DNA of 64,000 bases from Mesorhizobium wenxiniae (GTDB taxonomy: Bacteria; Pseudomonadota; Alphaproteobacteria; Rhizobiales; Rhizobiaceae). A program made the translations under genes and the position numbers. Positions 1-9,864 of the stretch are shown here, piece by piece. Location of the stretch: contig NZ_NPKH01000016.1 of assembly GCF_002284535.1 (NCBI RefSeq), positions 248,001 through 312,000 of the forward strand, in the 5' to 3' direction. A model generated the notes under the pieces. The model was not told the origin of the DNA, ran no database searches, and worked only from the letters and a program-made list of their open reading frames with translations. The stretch's first letter is position 1. Each line of letters starts with the position of its first letter.

Positions 1-306
1 CAGCCTGTCGAGCTGCTGGTCGGTGGTGTTGGCAAGCGCGAACACCGCCCAGTCGCCGGTCGAGCGCGCATCATTGGCCTCGACCTCGATGCGCCGCACG
101 ATGCCGTCCGGGCCTGGAGCGGTCGACACCTGAAAGTTCTCGCCCTGGTTGCGGTAGATTTCGACGGCGCCCGAAAGGTCGAGCGCCACGTCGTCGCGGG
201 CGATCTTGATCGGCTCGACGGCGAAGGCCGAGGACGCCGCGCAGAGCACGACGATTGCCGTCAGCACAAAGGCGAACAACGACCCGATTCGCAGGAAATT
301 CGTCAA
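1..306 (-). CDS. N-terminus of an exported/membrane signalling protein (partial)
   Basis: The reading frame runs off the left edge, and 102 codons are visible. The start is a TTG at 306 with GAAGGA a few bases upstream, two bases past the stop of the acetyltransferase gene. I see no ATG that would fit. Residues 1-31 form a signal peptide or anchor (hydrophobic LFAFVLTAIVVLCAASSAFA), followed by a soluble, probably periplasmic region. From memory of rhizobial gene order beside threonine synthase and an M16 peptidase, this position is often held by a membrane EAL or histidine-kinase-type sensor. The output domain is outside the window, so that assignment is a guess. Confidence 0.5.
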   Translation of the reverse strand, partial: MTNFLRIGSLFAFVLTAIVVLCAASSAFAVEPIKIARDDVALDLSGAVEIYRNQGENFQVSTAPGPDGIVRRIEVEANDARSTGDWAVFALANTTDQQLDRL

Positions 307-308
307 AA

Positions 309-905
309 TTAGTCCTTCGTTCCCGCGCCCGGCGGATCGTCTTCGATCCGGGCGTAGAGGTAGTGGTCCTGCCAGATGCCATTGATCCTGAGATAGGATC
401 GCAGAAGTCCTTCGCGCCGGAATCCGGCTTTTTCAAGCACGCGGATCGACCGGGCATTGTCGGGAATACAGGCAGCTTCGATCCGGTGCAACCTCAGCGT
501 ATCGAAGGCGAAGCGCGTCACGACCTTGACCGCGTCGGTCATCAGACCACGGCCGCTGTAGCGCTCGCCGATCCAGTAGCCGATATGGCCGCTTTGCGCG
601 ACGCCATGGCGGATGTTGCCGAGGGTGATGCCTCCGACAAGCTTGCCGCTGCCTTTCTCGAAGATGAAGAAGGCTATGGCCGTTCCCTGCGCATAATCTT
701 CGCGATAGCGGCTGAGGCGATGCCGCCAGGCCGTGCGGTCGAGCTCGTCGGGGTTCCACCGCGGCTCCCACGGCTCCAGGAAGGCGCGGCTTTCCCCGCG
801 CAGCACCGACCATTCGCGGTAGTCGTTGGTCAGCGGCACGCGCAGCGTGACCCGGTCACCCTTCAGTGCCGGCAGGTCACGGCGAAAGAAAGGGAGCGCG
901 AACAT
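309..905 (-). CDS. GNAT family N-acetyltransferase, RimJ/RimL-like
   Basis: This is a predicted 198-residue cytoplasmic acetyltransferase of the RimJ/RimL type, which uses acetyl-CoA to modify an N-terminal or small-molecule amine. The central GNAT pattern is visible: HIGYWIGERYSGRGLMTDAV (strand beta4 and the acetyl-CoA loop), then HRIEAACIPDNARSIRVLEK and GFRREGLLR, the usual C-terminal signature. I start at the MFALPF methionine (905), because a longer frame to 983 would run into the upstream peptidase gene. That gives a 16-base gap to the peptidase stop, so the two genes are probably co-transcribed. The substrate cannot be told from sequence. Confidence 0.85.
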   Translation of the reverse strand: MFALPFFRRDLPALKGDRVTLRVPLTNDYREWSVLRGESRAFLEPWEPRWNPDELDRTAWRHRLSRYREDYAQGTAIAFFIFEKGSGKLVGGITLGNIRHGVAQSGHIGYWIGERYSGRGLMTDAVKVVTRFAFDTLRLHRIEAACIPDNARSIRVLEKAGFRREGLLRSYLRINGIWQDHYLYARIEDDPPGAGTKD

Positions 906-921
906 GACGCTTTGATGGACT

Positions 922-2215
922 TTAGCCGGCGAGCTTTCGGGCCGTGGTCTGCGTGCCCGAAAGCGATTCGAGGACCGCCTCATAGGGAGCGAGCGTACCC
1001 ACCGGTCCGACGGCAGTCAGCGTCGGCTTGGTCGAAAACAGCCGTGACGACAGGTCCGTCAGGCGCTCGACCGTCAGCGCCGACAGCCGTTCCATCAGCT
1101 CTTCCTTGGCGATCGGCCGGCCGAACAGCAGCATTTGCCGGGCGATCTGCGAGGCGCGGCTGGCCGGGCTTTCGGCGGACATGATCAGGCCTGCACGGTA
1201 CTGGGCACGTGCCCGGTCGAGTTCCTCCTGCAGGATGTTCTCGCCGACCTTCTGCAACTCGTCGATGACCACCGGCACCAGCTCGGCGATGTCGCTCTGA
1301 CCGGTCGCGGCATGGACGCCGAATATGCCGGTATCGGAAAAGCCCCAGTGGAAGGCATAGACCGAATAGCACAGCCCGCGCTTTTCGCGGACCTCCTGGA
1401 ATAGACGCGACGACATGCCGCCGCCAAGGATCATCGACAGGACCTGCGAGGCGTAGAAGTCGCGTACATGATAGGCGCGGCCCTCGAATCCCAGGACGAT
1501 CTGCGCGTCCATCAGGTCGCGGTCCTCACGGAAATCGCCGCCGACATATTGCGCAAATTGCGGCATCGTGTTGTCGGACTTGCTGCGGAAACCGCCAAGG
1601 TGCTTCTCGACCTCGCGCACGAAATTGTCGTGCTTGATGTCGCCGGCGGCGACGACCACCATGCGCTCGGCGCCATATTGCCGTTCGATGAATTTGTGCA
1701 ATTGCTTCGAGGTGAAGGATTTGACGGTTTCCGGCGTGCCGAGGATTGAGCGGCCGATCGTCTGGTGGCGAAAAGCCGTCTCGGTGAAGCGGTCGAAGAC
1801 GATGTCGTCGGGCGTATCGTGAGCGGCGCCGATCTCCTGCAGGATCACATGCTGCTCCGCGCTCCAGCTCCTGCGGGTCGAACTCGGATTCCTGCAAGAT
1901 GTCGGAGAGGATATCGACGGCCAGGGGCACGTCGTCGCTCAGCACCCTGGCATAATAGGAGGTGGTCTCGACACTGGTAGCGGCATTGATCTCGCCGCCG
2001 ACATCCTCGATTTCCGAGGCGATCTCGAAGGCGCTTCGCCTTCTGGTTCCCTTGAACGCCATATGTTCAAGCAAGTGGGCCATTCCGTGCTCTTCGCTAC
2101 GCTCGTTGCGGGCGCCTGATTTGAGCCAGGCACCAAGAGCGACGGATTCGAGGCTTGGAAGGGTTTCGGTGGCGACTGTCAGGCCGTTCGACAGACGGCT
2201 TACCTCAACACCCAT
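922..2215 (-). pseudogene. M16 family zinc peptidase (processing-peptidase-like), frameshifted
   Basis: This is a homologue of mitochondrial processing peptidase beta and bacterial PqqL/insulinase-type peptidases. The N-terminal half (from ATG 2215) carries the inverted zinc motif HLLEH at about residues 47-51, and the C-terminal half holds the second M16 domain with GGGMSSRLFQEVREKRGLCY. The two halves lie in different frames. The coding strand reads GCGCGGAGCAGCATGTG where continuity of ELERE-QHVILQE needs one G fewer, at the CC of 1857-1858. With that base removed the product is about 430 residues, the normal family length. Everything else looks intact, so this is either a very recent mutation or a sequencing error. 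The gene sits directly downstream of thrC, a common rhizobial arrangement. Confidence 0.85.
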
Positions 2216-2229
2216 ATAGCTGATACTCC

Positions 2230-3627
2230 CTAACTTGCCGCCCGCGTCTGGCGGCTAACATAATCTTCCACCATTTTCAGGTCGGATGGAAGTACCGTGT
2301 ATTTTTCCTCCGATGTCATCAACCCGCCTAGCCATGCGGGCAGGGTCGGCGACACGCCGCTGGCGGCTTCGACGGCGGCCGGGAACTTTGCCGGATGGGC
2401 GGTGCCCAGCACCACCATCGGCACGGCATTGGTGGCCTTCGCAGCCGCAACATGCATGGCTGCGGCCGTATGCGGGTCGAGCAGATAGTCGCTGGCTGCG
2501 AGCGTCGAGCGGATCGTAGCGGCGACTTCGTCCATGGTCGAACGGCCGGCATCGAATTCGGAGCGGATCCTGGCGATCTCGCCCGCTTCGATGGTGAAGG
2601 CGCCGGACTGCTTGAGGCCGCTCATGTAGCGCCGCACGGTCGAGGCGTCGCGGCCGGCCGCCTCGAACAGCAAGCGCTCGAAATTCGAAGAAACCTGGAT
2701 GTCCATAGACGGCGACGTGGTCGAAAAGACGCCTTTCGTGCGATATTCGCCGCTCGACAGCGTGCGCGCCAGAATGTCGTTATCGTTGGTCGCGATGATC
2801 AGCCGCTCGATCGGCAGCCCCATCTTCTTGGCGGCGTAGCCGGCGAAGATGTCGCCGAAATTGCCGGTTGGTACCGTGTAGGAAACCGGCCGGTCGGGCG
2901 CGCCGAGCGACAGCGCCGATGAGAAATAATAAGCGATCTGGGCCATGATGCGGGCCCAGTTGATGGAATTGACGCCGGACAGCGATACCCGGTCGCGAAA
3001 AGCGTGATCGTTGAACATGTCCTTCACCAGCCCCTGGCAATCGTCGAAATTGCCTTCGACCGCAATTGCATGGACATTTGCGGCAGAGGACGTCGTCATC
3101 TGCCGCTGCTGCACCGGCGAGACCCGGCCGTGCGGGAAAAGAACGAAGATGTCGGTGCGGTTGCGCCCGGCGAAGGCATCGATGGCGGCGCCGCCGGTGT
3201 CGCCGGACGTGGCGCCGACAATGGTGGCGCGCTGGTTGCGTTCGGCAAGCACATGGTCCATCAGCCGGGCGAGAAGCTGCATGGCCACGTCCTTGAAGGC
3301 AAGCGTCGGGCCATGGAAGAGTTCCAGAACGAACATGTTCGAGCCGGTCTGCACCAGCGGGCAGACCGCCTCATGACGGAAGGTCGCATAGGCTTCGCGC
3401 ACCAGGCGTTCGAACACCGGCATCGCGATCTCGCCGCCGATAAACGGCGACAGCACGCGGATGGCGAGGTCGGGATAGGCGAGGCCGCGCATGGCGCGGA
3501 TCTCTGCCGCCGAAAACTGCGGCCAGGTATCAGGCACATAAAGACCGCCATCGCGTGCCAAGCCCGCCAGCACCGCGTCGGAAAATCCAAGCACGGGCGC
3601 TTCCCCGCGGGTACTCACATATTGCAT
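2230..3627 (-). CDS. thrC: threonine synthase
   Basis: This PLP enzyme converts O-phospho-L-homoserine to L-threonine, the last step of threonine synthesis. The product is about 465 residues, the length of the long bacterial ThrC class. The N-terminal MQYVSTRGEAPVLGFSDA segment is characteristic, HGPTLAFKDVAMQ holds the PLP lysine (about residue 112), and SGDTGGAA is the phosphate-binding loop. I prefer the ATG at 3627 over the one at 3633 because GGAAC then has normal spacing. The gene lies 14 bases upstream of the M16 peptidase on the same strand, so the two, probably with the acetyltransferase, form an operon. Confidence 0.95.
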   Translation of the reverse strand: MQYVSTRGEAPVLGFSDAVLAGLARDGGLYVPDTWPQFSAAEIRAMRGLAYPDLAIRVLSPFIGGEIAMPVFERLVREAYATFRHEAVCPLVQTGSNMFVLELFHGPTLAFKDVAMQLLARLMDHVLAERNQRATIVGATSGDTGGAAIDAFAGRNRTDIFVLFPHGRVSPVQQRQMTTSSAANVHAIAVEGNFDDCQGLVKDMFNDHAFRDRVSLSGVNSINWARIMAQIAYYFSSALSLGAPDRPVSYTVPTGNFGDIFAGYAAKKMGLPIERLIIATNDNDILARTLSSGEYRTKGVFSTTSPSMDIQVSSNFERLLFEAAGRDASTVRRYMSGLKQSGAFTIEAGEIARIRSEFDAGRSTMDEVAATIRSTLAASDYLLDPHTAAAMHVAAAKATNAVPMVVLGTAHPAKFPAAVEAASGVSPTLPAWLGGLMTSEEKYTVLPSDLKMVEDYVSRQTRAAS

Positions 3628-3754
3628 CGTCATGTTCCATTGCTGCCGGGCGGTTTCGTCCGCGGCAAAGTGGTTAATTTCCGGACTTGTTCAGTCGCAT
3701 TTTTGCCGCGCGGTTGATATACGTCACCCGCTTTGCGAGAGGGAAGTGCAGTTC

Positions 3755-4429
3755 ATGGCGTTTCATACATTCAACGGTCGTTTTGTCGCGGGTCTGGCGC
3801 TCACTGGCTTTATGCTTACCGTTGCCGGCTGCCAATCAGGCGGCAATGGCATCCTGGGCTTCGGAAAGACGGACACAACACCGCCACCACCGCCGGACCC
3901 CAAGGTTCTCGCCAGCCAATTGCAGGCCTATTGTCCGAAAGTGACGCTGCGCGACGGCACCGCCTTCTTCAACACCTATGCCAAGGGCGGCCAAAAGCCC
4001 AAGAAAAAAGCCGCCGCTCAGGACGCCGAAGCTGCCGCGCTTGACGCGAGCAGCGACCAGCAGGACGATTCCGCGAAGATCATCTATCAGGCCTCGATCA
4101 CCGATGTGACCCGCGACTGCAACCGTGCCAACGGCTCGCTGACGATGAAGATAGCCGTCGCCGGCAAGGTCGTTCCGGGACCGATGTTCAGCCCGGGTAC
4201 CATCACCATGCCGATCCGTATCGCTGTGATGCATGGCACCGAGGTCCTTTACTCGCAGCTTCACCAACATCAGGTCCAGGTTACCAATCCCTCGAGTGCC
4301 AACCAGTTCGTCTTCACCGATTCGAACGTTGTCGTTCCCGAGCCCACCGCGCGGGACTATCAGGCGTTCGCCGGCTATGACGAAGGCCCGCCGAAGAAGA
4401 CCGACAAAAGGATTGCCGCGGCCGAATAG
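3755..4429 (+). CDS. conserved rhizobial lipoprotein of unknown function
   Basis: This is a 224-residue putative lipoprotein. Residues 1-25 are a signal peptide ending in the lipobox TVAGC, so the mature protein should be anchored through the Cys. A Pro-rich linker (TPPPPPDPK) follows, then a soluble domain with no fold I recognise. The start is the ATG preceded by GAGGGAAG; the frame is open further upstream but lacks a ribosome site. It is divergent from thrC and convergent with a HAD hydrolase. A 6-bp GC hairpin (GGCGGC/GCCGCC, about 4432-4449) lies just after the stop but has no T-run, so I do not call it a terminator. Confidence 0.8.
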   Translation: MAFHTFNGRFVAGLALTGFMLTVAGCQSGGNGILGFGKTDTTPPPPPDPKVLASQLQAYCPKVTLRDGTAFFNTYAKGGQKPKKKAAAQDAEAAALDASSDQQDDSAKIIYQASITDVTRDCNRANGSLTMKIAVAGKVVPGPMFSPGTITMPIRIAVMHGTEVLYSQLHQHQVQVTNPSSANQFVFTDSNVVVPEPTARDYQAFAGYDEGPPKKTDKRIAAAE

Positions 4430-4468
4430 CGGCGGCGTTGGAGCCGCCTACGGTCGGAGGCGCATGCA

Positions 4469-5158
4469 TCACGCATCCGCCGACCATTCCGACAGGGCGG
4501 CGATCACGCTTTTCAGCTCCGCCCAGCGGCGGATGACCGTTTCGGCGCCGGCCTCGGTCAGCGCGTCGGCATGTCCGGGATAGCTGTGCGCCGCTCCGGT
4601 GAAGCCGATCACACGCATGCCGGCTGTCCTGGCGCCGGTCACACCGTGCACGGAATCCTCGATGACGAAGGTGTTCGCCGGGGCGGCCTTGAGTTTTTCC
4701 GCGGCAAAGAGAAACACGTCGGGCGCCGGCTTGGATTTTCCGCTCGGCGTTTCCAGCGAGGAAAAAATGTGCCCAGTGAAAAACGGCAGCAGACGCACCT
4801 TCTCCAACATGAATTCGATCCGCTCGGTGCGCGAATTCGAGCAGATGCAGCGCGGTGCTGTCACCGCGGCGACTGCCTCGTGCACCCCGTCGACGGCGCG
4901 CACGTCGGCGCGCAGCCGGCGGTCGACCAGCTCTTCGGCACGATCGATCAGCGAGGCCTGGAACGGGATGCGAGACTTCTCTTCGACTCGCATCATGATG
5001 TCCTTGAAGGTCAGCCCGGCATAGGTTTCAGAAAGCTCCTCGGCCGATATCTCGTAACCGGCCGACGTCAAAAGCTCGGCTTCGATGCGCGCGGCAATGA
5101 TTTCGGAATCGACGAGCACGCCGTCGCAATCGAAGATGACAAGGTCTGGCTGGGGCAT
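4469..5158 (-). CDS. HAD-superfamily hydrolase, phosphoglycolate-phosphatase-like
   Basis: This is a 229-residue subclass I HAD phosphatase. Motif I is FDCDGVLVDSE near the N-terminus, with the nucleophile and acid aspartates. Motif II is in CSNSRTE, motif III is the lysine of GKSKPAPDVF, and motif IV is VIEDSVHGVTGARTAG. The alpha-helical cap between motifs I and II is of the beta-phosphoglucomutase/phosphoglycolate-phosphatase type. I start at the MPQPDL methionine, right at motif I; the frame is open for 20 more codons but these look non-coding. The natural substrate (2-phosphoglycolate, a sugar phosphate or another monoester) cannot be settled. Confidence 0.85.
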   Translation of the reverse strand: MPQPDLVIFDCDGVLVDSEIIAARIEAELLTSAGYEISAEELSETYAGLTFKDIMMRVEEKSRIPFQASLIDRAEELVDRRLRADVRAVDGVHEAVAAVTAPRCICSNSRTERIEFMLEKVRLLPFFTGHIFSSLETPSGKSKPAPDVFLFAAEKLKAAPANTFVIEDSVHGVTGARTAGMRVIGFTGAAHSYPGHADALTEAGAETVIRRWAELKSVIAALSEWSADA

Positions 5159-5305
5159 AGCGATCCGGAAAGCGGGAGGGAGGGGCTGAGACGGTTCAGG
5201 CGGCGCGGCATACACCAACAGACCGTTCTTCGCAAATTACCTGGGCTCCGCACCCTCGGCCTTCATCGAATATTTACGCTGATCGGTAACCATAACAGGG
5301 AGTAA

Positions 5306-6466
<1,161 letters not shown>

Positions 6467-6532
6467 CGAACGGATCGTATGTGTCTGCCATGTTAAAGCG
6501 GATTATCAATCGGCCAGTCGAAGTCATTCAAA

Positions 6533-7144
6533 TCACACTCTGACCCCCAGCCCTCTGAGGTCCGCCTCGAGCGTCTTTGCGTCAGTGAACAGCACCGACT
6601 GCCAGCCGGCCGCCTTGGCACCGTCGACATTTTTCGGGCTGTCGTCGATGAACAAGGTGGCCGCGGGCTCGAGGCCGAACGCGGTCACATGATGGTCGTA
6701 AATGCCGCGATCCGGCTTGATCATGCCGATCTCGCCCGAAATGGTCACACCGCGCGGACGGTTGAGAAAGTCGAAACGCTGCCGGGCTTCAGCCAGCGTG
6801 TCGGCGGCGAAATTGGTCAGCATGGTGACGTCGTGGCCGCTCTCGATCAGCTTCTCCATGATCTGGACGCTGTCGTCATAAGCGTGCGGCACCATCTCGT
6901 GCCAGAGGCGGCGGAAGTTGCGGATGTTTTCGGCGTGGTCCGGGTGTTCGGCGATCAGCAGCGCCTCGGCCTCTTCCCAGGTCCGGCCCCGGTCCTGCTC
7001 GATGTTCCAGTCATGCGTGCAGACATTGTCGAAGAACCATTTCCGCTCGTCGGCGTCGGGGATCAATCGGCTGAAGGGCAAGTTCGGATCGTAGTGGATC
7101 AGCACTTTGCCGATGTCGAAAACGATGTGGCGGATTTCGGTCAT
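6533..7144 (-). CDS. HAD-superfamily hydrolase, YihX/epoxide-hydrolase-N-like
   Basis: This is a 203-residue HAD phosphatase with motif I FDIGKVLIHYDP, motif II TNFAAD, motif III K in GMIKPDRGIY and motif IV FIDDSPKNVDGAKAAG. The family includes E. coli YihX (alpha-glucose-1-phosphatase) and the N-domain of soluble epoxide hydrolase. In motif I the residue two positions after the nucleophile Asp is Gly (DIG), a variant I remember as common in this subfamily. It lies between ccrM and mutY, an order I recall from several Rhizobiales. It is convergent with ccrM and shares orientation with mutY. No substrate can be proposed. Confidence 0.85.
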   Translation of the reverse strand: MTEIRHIVFDIGKVLIHYDPNLPFSRLIPDADERKWFFDNVCTHDWNIEQDRGRTWEEAEALLIAEHPDHAENIRNFRRLWHEMVPHAYDDSVQIMEKLIESGHDVTMLTNFAADTLAEARQRFDFLNRPRGVTISGEIGMIKPDRGIYDHHVTAFGLEPAATLFIDDSPKNVDGAKAAGWQSVLFTDAKTLEADLRGLGVRV

Positions 7145-7189
7145 TCTAGTCCTCGTTCAATGCAATTCATGTGGGGTGATGTAGGCGAT

Positions 7190-8326
7190 TCAATGTGCGC
7201 GCTGCTTCTTCGTCGCGCCCGGTATCGCCGCTTCGATTACCTTTTTCATGACGGTGGGCAGCGCTTCGCCGGAAATTTCGTGGGCCAGCGACCAGAAATG
7301 ACCCGCCGGGGCGGCGGCATCGGTCATCGCTTTGAAGACGTCGAGTTCGAGCGCAAAATGGGTGAAGACATGGCCAATCCGCCCGGTTGGCCGCCAGTTG
7401 CCGGGGAAGGGCGCTGCCGCGTCCGTGGTGGCGCCGTCGATCCGCGCGGTCCAGCCGGTCGTCGGTACTTCGGTCATGCCGCCGAGCAGGCCTTTATCCG
7501 CACGTTTGCGCAAAAGAATGGCGCCATCGTCACGTACGGCAACGAAGGCAGCCCCGCGCCGCAACGGTTTCTCGCCCCTCGGCAGGCGGACAGGAAAGCG
7601 CTCGGGATCGCTTGAAACAGTGGCGCTGCAATCCTCTCGCAGCGGGCACAGCATGCAACGCGGTCGGCGCGGCGTGCAGATCGTCGCGCCCAAATCCATC
7701 ATCGCCTGGGCGAAATCGCCCGGTCTGGTCGCTGGAACCATGCGCTCGACATAGGCGCGTATGTCTCCCTTGGCTTCGCTCAGCGGCGTGGCAATCGAGA
7801 ACAGCCGGGAAACGACCCGCTCGACATTGCCGTCGACGACCGCGGCCGGCTGGTCGAAGGCGATCGCCGCGATCGCCGCCGCCGTGTAGGCGCCGATGCC
7901 GGGCAGCTCTCTCAAGGCAGTCTGCGTGTCCGGAAACCTGCCGCCTTGCCGTGCAACGAGATCGGCGCAGGCCTTGAGATTGCGCGCGCGGGAGTAATAG
8001 CCGAGCCCGGCCCAGGCTTTCATGACATCTTCGGCCCGTGCCGCAGCCAACGCCTCAACATCAGGCCATTTCTGGACAAAGGCCCGGAAATAAGATCTTA
8101 CCGCTTCGACCGTGGTCTGCTGCAGCATGACTTCTGAAAGCCAGACGCGGTAGGGATCGGGACGCATGCCGCGTGCCATTTCGCGCGGCGCAATGCGCCA
8201 CGGCAAATCGCGGTGATGCGCGTCGTACCAGCCGAGCAGGCGGGACGCGATATGGCGGCTATCCCCAGACGCAGCCTTGCTGCTATCCCCGGATGCGGTC
8301 TTGCGGGTCTGGTCGTGCAGTGCCAT
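7190..8326 (-). CDS. mutY: A/G-specific adenine DNA glycosylase
   Basis: MutY removes adenine mispaired with 8-oxoguanine. The 378-residue protein has the helix-hairpin-helix and Gly/Pro loop (ELPGIGAYTAAAIAAIAF), the catalytic Asp in AVVDGNVERV, and a [4Fe-4S] cluster motif with four cysteines in CTPRRPRCMLCPLREDC. The C-terminal part is the NUDIX-like 8-oxoG recognition domain, ending about residue 365. The N-terminus contains a short imperfect duplication (TASGDSSKAASGDS) ahead of the conserved domain. The gene is divergent from the DciA-like gene across a 55-base promoter region. Confidence 0.95.
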   Translation of the reverse strand: MALHDQTRKTASGDSSKAASGDSRHIASRLLGWYDAHHRDLPWRIAPREMARGMRPDPYRVWLSEVMLQQTTVEAVRSYFRAFVQKWPDVEALAAARAEDVMKAWAGLGYYSRARNLKACADLVARQGGRFPDTQTALRELPGIGAYTAAAIAAIAFDQPAAVVDGNVERVVSRLFSIATPLSEAKGDIRAYVERMVPATRPGDFAQAMMDLGATICTPRRPRCMLCPLREDCSATVSSDPERFPVRLPRGEKPLRRGAAFVAVRDDGAILLRKRADKGLLGGMTEVPTTGWTARIDGATTDAAAPFPGNWRPTGRIGHVFTHFALELDVFKAMTDAAAPAGHFWSLAHEISGEALPTVMKKVIEAAIPGATKKQRAH

Positions 8327-8381
8327 TGATCGAAGACTGGCCTAACCGATGCGTGGTGAAGGTCGTGACTGGAGAACGCAC

Positions 8382-8882
8382 ATGGCAGGGAAAAGGCCCT
8401 TCGGCAATCCCGTTCCGGTGAGTGATCTCGCAACCCAGATTCTCGATCCGGTGTTGCGGAAGCGGGCCGGCATGTCGATCGGGCTCGTCCAGTCCTGGGA
8501 GGAGATTGCCGGGCCGCGGCTCGCCAGCCTTTCGCGCCCTGAAAAGATCCAGTGGCCGCGCCGCATGCATGAAGATGATCCGTTCGAGCCGGCGGTTCTG
8601 GTCATCGCCTGCGAAGGCATGGCCGCGCTCCATCTGCAGCACGAGACCGGCGAGATCATTAACAGAGTCAACGCCTTCCTCGGCTTCAACGCTATCGGCC
8701 GGATCAGAATCGTCCAAAAGCCGGTGACGGCGGACAAAGGGCGGCCTAAACCAAGCTTCCGACCGCTGACCCCGGCCGAGAAGGCGAAGTTGTCAGGCAC
8801 GGTCGGGATGATCGAGGATGACGAACTGCGCACTGCGCTTGAGCGGCTCGGCGCCACCATTCTCGGTCAAAAGAAAGTATAA
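8382..8882 (+). CDS. DciA-like DUF721 protein
   Basis: This 166-residue protein has a DUF721/DciA-type N-terminal domain (VQSWEEIAGPRLASLSRPEKIQWPR, then a hydrophobic segment ending HLQHETGEIINRVNAFLG). DciA proteins help load the replicative helicase DnaB in bacteria that lack DnaC. The start is the MAGKRPF ATG, chosen over an in-frame start 33 bases upstream. The C-terminal half is low in predicted structure. It lies between mutY and a DsbA-like gene, matching the alphaproteobacterial neighbourhood. A DciA role is inferred from the family. Confidence 0.75.
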   Translation: MAGKRPFGNPVPVSDLATQILDPVLRKRAGMSIGLVQSWEEIAGPRLASLSRPEKIQWPRRMHEDDPFEPAVLVIACEGMAALHLQHETGEIINRVNAFLGFNAIGRIRIVQKPVTADKGRPKPSFRPLTPAEKAKLSGTVGMIEDDELRTALERLGATILGQKKV

Positions 8883-9012
8883 TCTCGCGCTTTCGTGATC
8901 GCGTACACAAGGTTTGGCGATTGGAATGGGGACGGGGATGCCTTAATTCGCGCCAACTCTCGCCTTTTCTAGCCTTTGCATTGCAAAATCCAACCATTGT
9001 CAGGTGATTCGT

Positions 9013-9741
9013 ATGGCCCGTCTTTTGTCCCGCAGAACCCTCTTGTCGTCGCTGGCCGCCATTCCGGCCGTGGCTCTGCTCGCCGCCTGCAGCGACTCGG
9101 GCGAGAAAGCCGTGGCGCAGGATGCAAAGCCTGCGGCTCCCGCCGATGCGATGAAGCCGGCCACTCCTGCCGCGGCCAAGGCGCCTGAGGCCCAGGGCAC
9201 GGTGGACATGGCGGCTCTGCTGAAACCCGGCGCACTGCCCGACGAGCAACTGGGCAAGGACGACGCGAAGGTCACCATTGTCGAATATGCCTCGATGACC
9301 TGCCCGCACTGCGCGCATTTCCACGAAACCACCCTGCCTGAGCTGAAGACGAAATATATCGACACCGGCAAGGCCCGCCTTATCCTGCGCGAATTTCCGT
9401 TCGACCCCAGCGCCGAGGCCGGTTTCATGCTGGCACGCTGCTCCAAGGACAATTATTTCCCGATGGTGGACGTTCTGTTCAGGCAGCAGGCGAACTGGGC
9501 AGGTGTTGCCAATACCAAGGACGCCCTGCTGCAAATCTCCAAGATGGCCGGTTTTACACAGGAGTCGTTCGAGGCCTGCTTGACGGACCAGAAACTTCTG
9601 GACGATGTGAGATCGGTCCAAAAGCGTGGCGCCGATGAATTCAAGGTCGACTCGACGCCGACCTTCTTTATCAACGGGAAGACCTACAAGGGGGCGCTGT
9701 CGATTGAGGAAATCTCGGCCATTATCGACCCTCTGCTCTGA
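9013..9741 (+). CDS. DsbA-family thiol:disulfide oxidoreductase, lipoprotein with Tat-like signal
   Basis: This 242-residue exported thioredoxin-fold protein has the active site CPHC at residues 97-100 and a cis-Pro loop in DSTPTFFING near the C-terminus. The signal peptide contains SRRTLL, a Tat-like twin-arginine motif, followed by a hydrophobic core and lipobox LLAAC (Cys 26). It is therefore probably a membrane-anchored periplasmic lipoprotein. A flexible Ala/Pro-rich linker (residues 30-60) separates anchor and catalytic domain. Family knowledge suggests oxidation or isomerisation of periplasmic cysteines. I use ATG 9013; an in-frame GTG at 9004 is also possible. Confidence 0.9.
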   Translation: MARLLSRRTLLSSLAAIPAVALLAACSDSGEKAVAQDAKPAAPADAMKPATPAAAKAPEAQGTVDMAALLKPGALPDEQLGKDDAKVTIVEYASMTCPHCAHFHETTLPELKTKYIDTGKARLILREFPFDPSAEAGFMLARCSKDNYFPMVDVLFRQQANWAGVANTKDALLQISKMAGFTQESFEACLTDQKLLDDVRSVQKRGADEFKVDSTPTFFINGKTYKGALSIEEISAIIDPLL

Positions 9742-9815
9742 CGTTTCAGCGGCGCCGAAGCGGCTGCGCTTAGGCGTGCGTGGCTTTTTGTCGTGCCGCG
9801 CGCCTGGCGCCCTGT

Positions 9816-9840
9816 CGCAAAACCGCCGAACAGTTTTGCG
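9816..9840. repeat. 8-bp inverted repeat upstream of smc
   Basis: CGCAAAAC and GTTTTGCG pair perfectly around a 9-base loop, ending 24 bases before the smc start codon. There is no T-run after it. It could be a leader hairpin or a protein-binding site. The same CAAAA/TTTTG complementarity occurs inside the first hairpin of the two intergenic repeats at 31027 and 40389, so it may be a decayed relative. Confidence 0.4.
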
Positions 9841-9864
9841 GAACTTGGCTATTGGGCGGCGCGA

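Noticed and set aside
4432..4449. Bidirectional terminator between the lipoprotein and HAD genes
   Set aside because: The six-pair GC hairpin lacks any T-run on either side.
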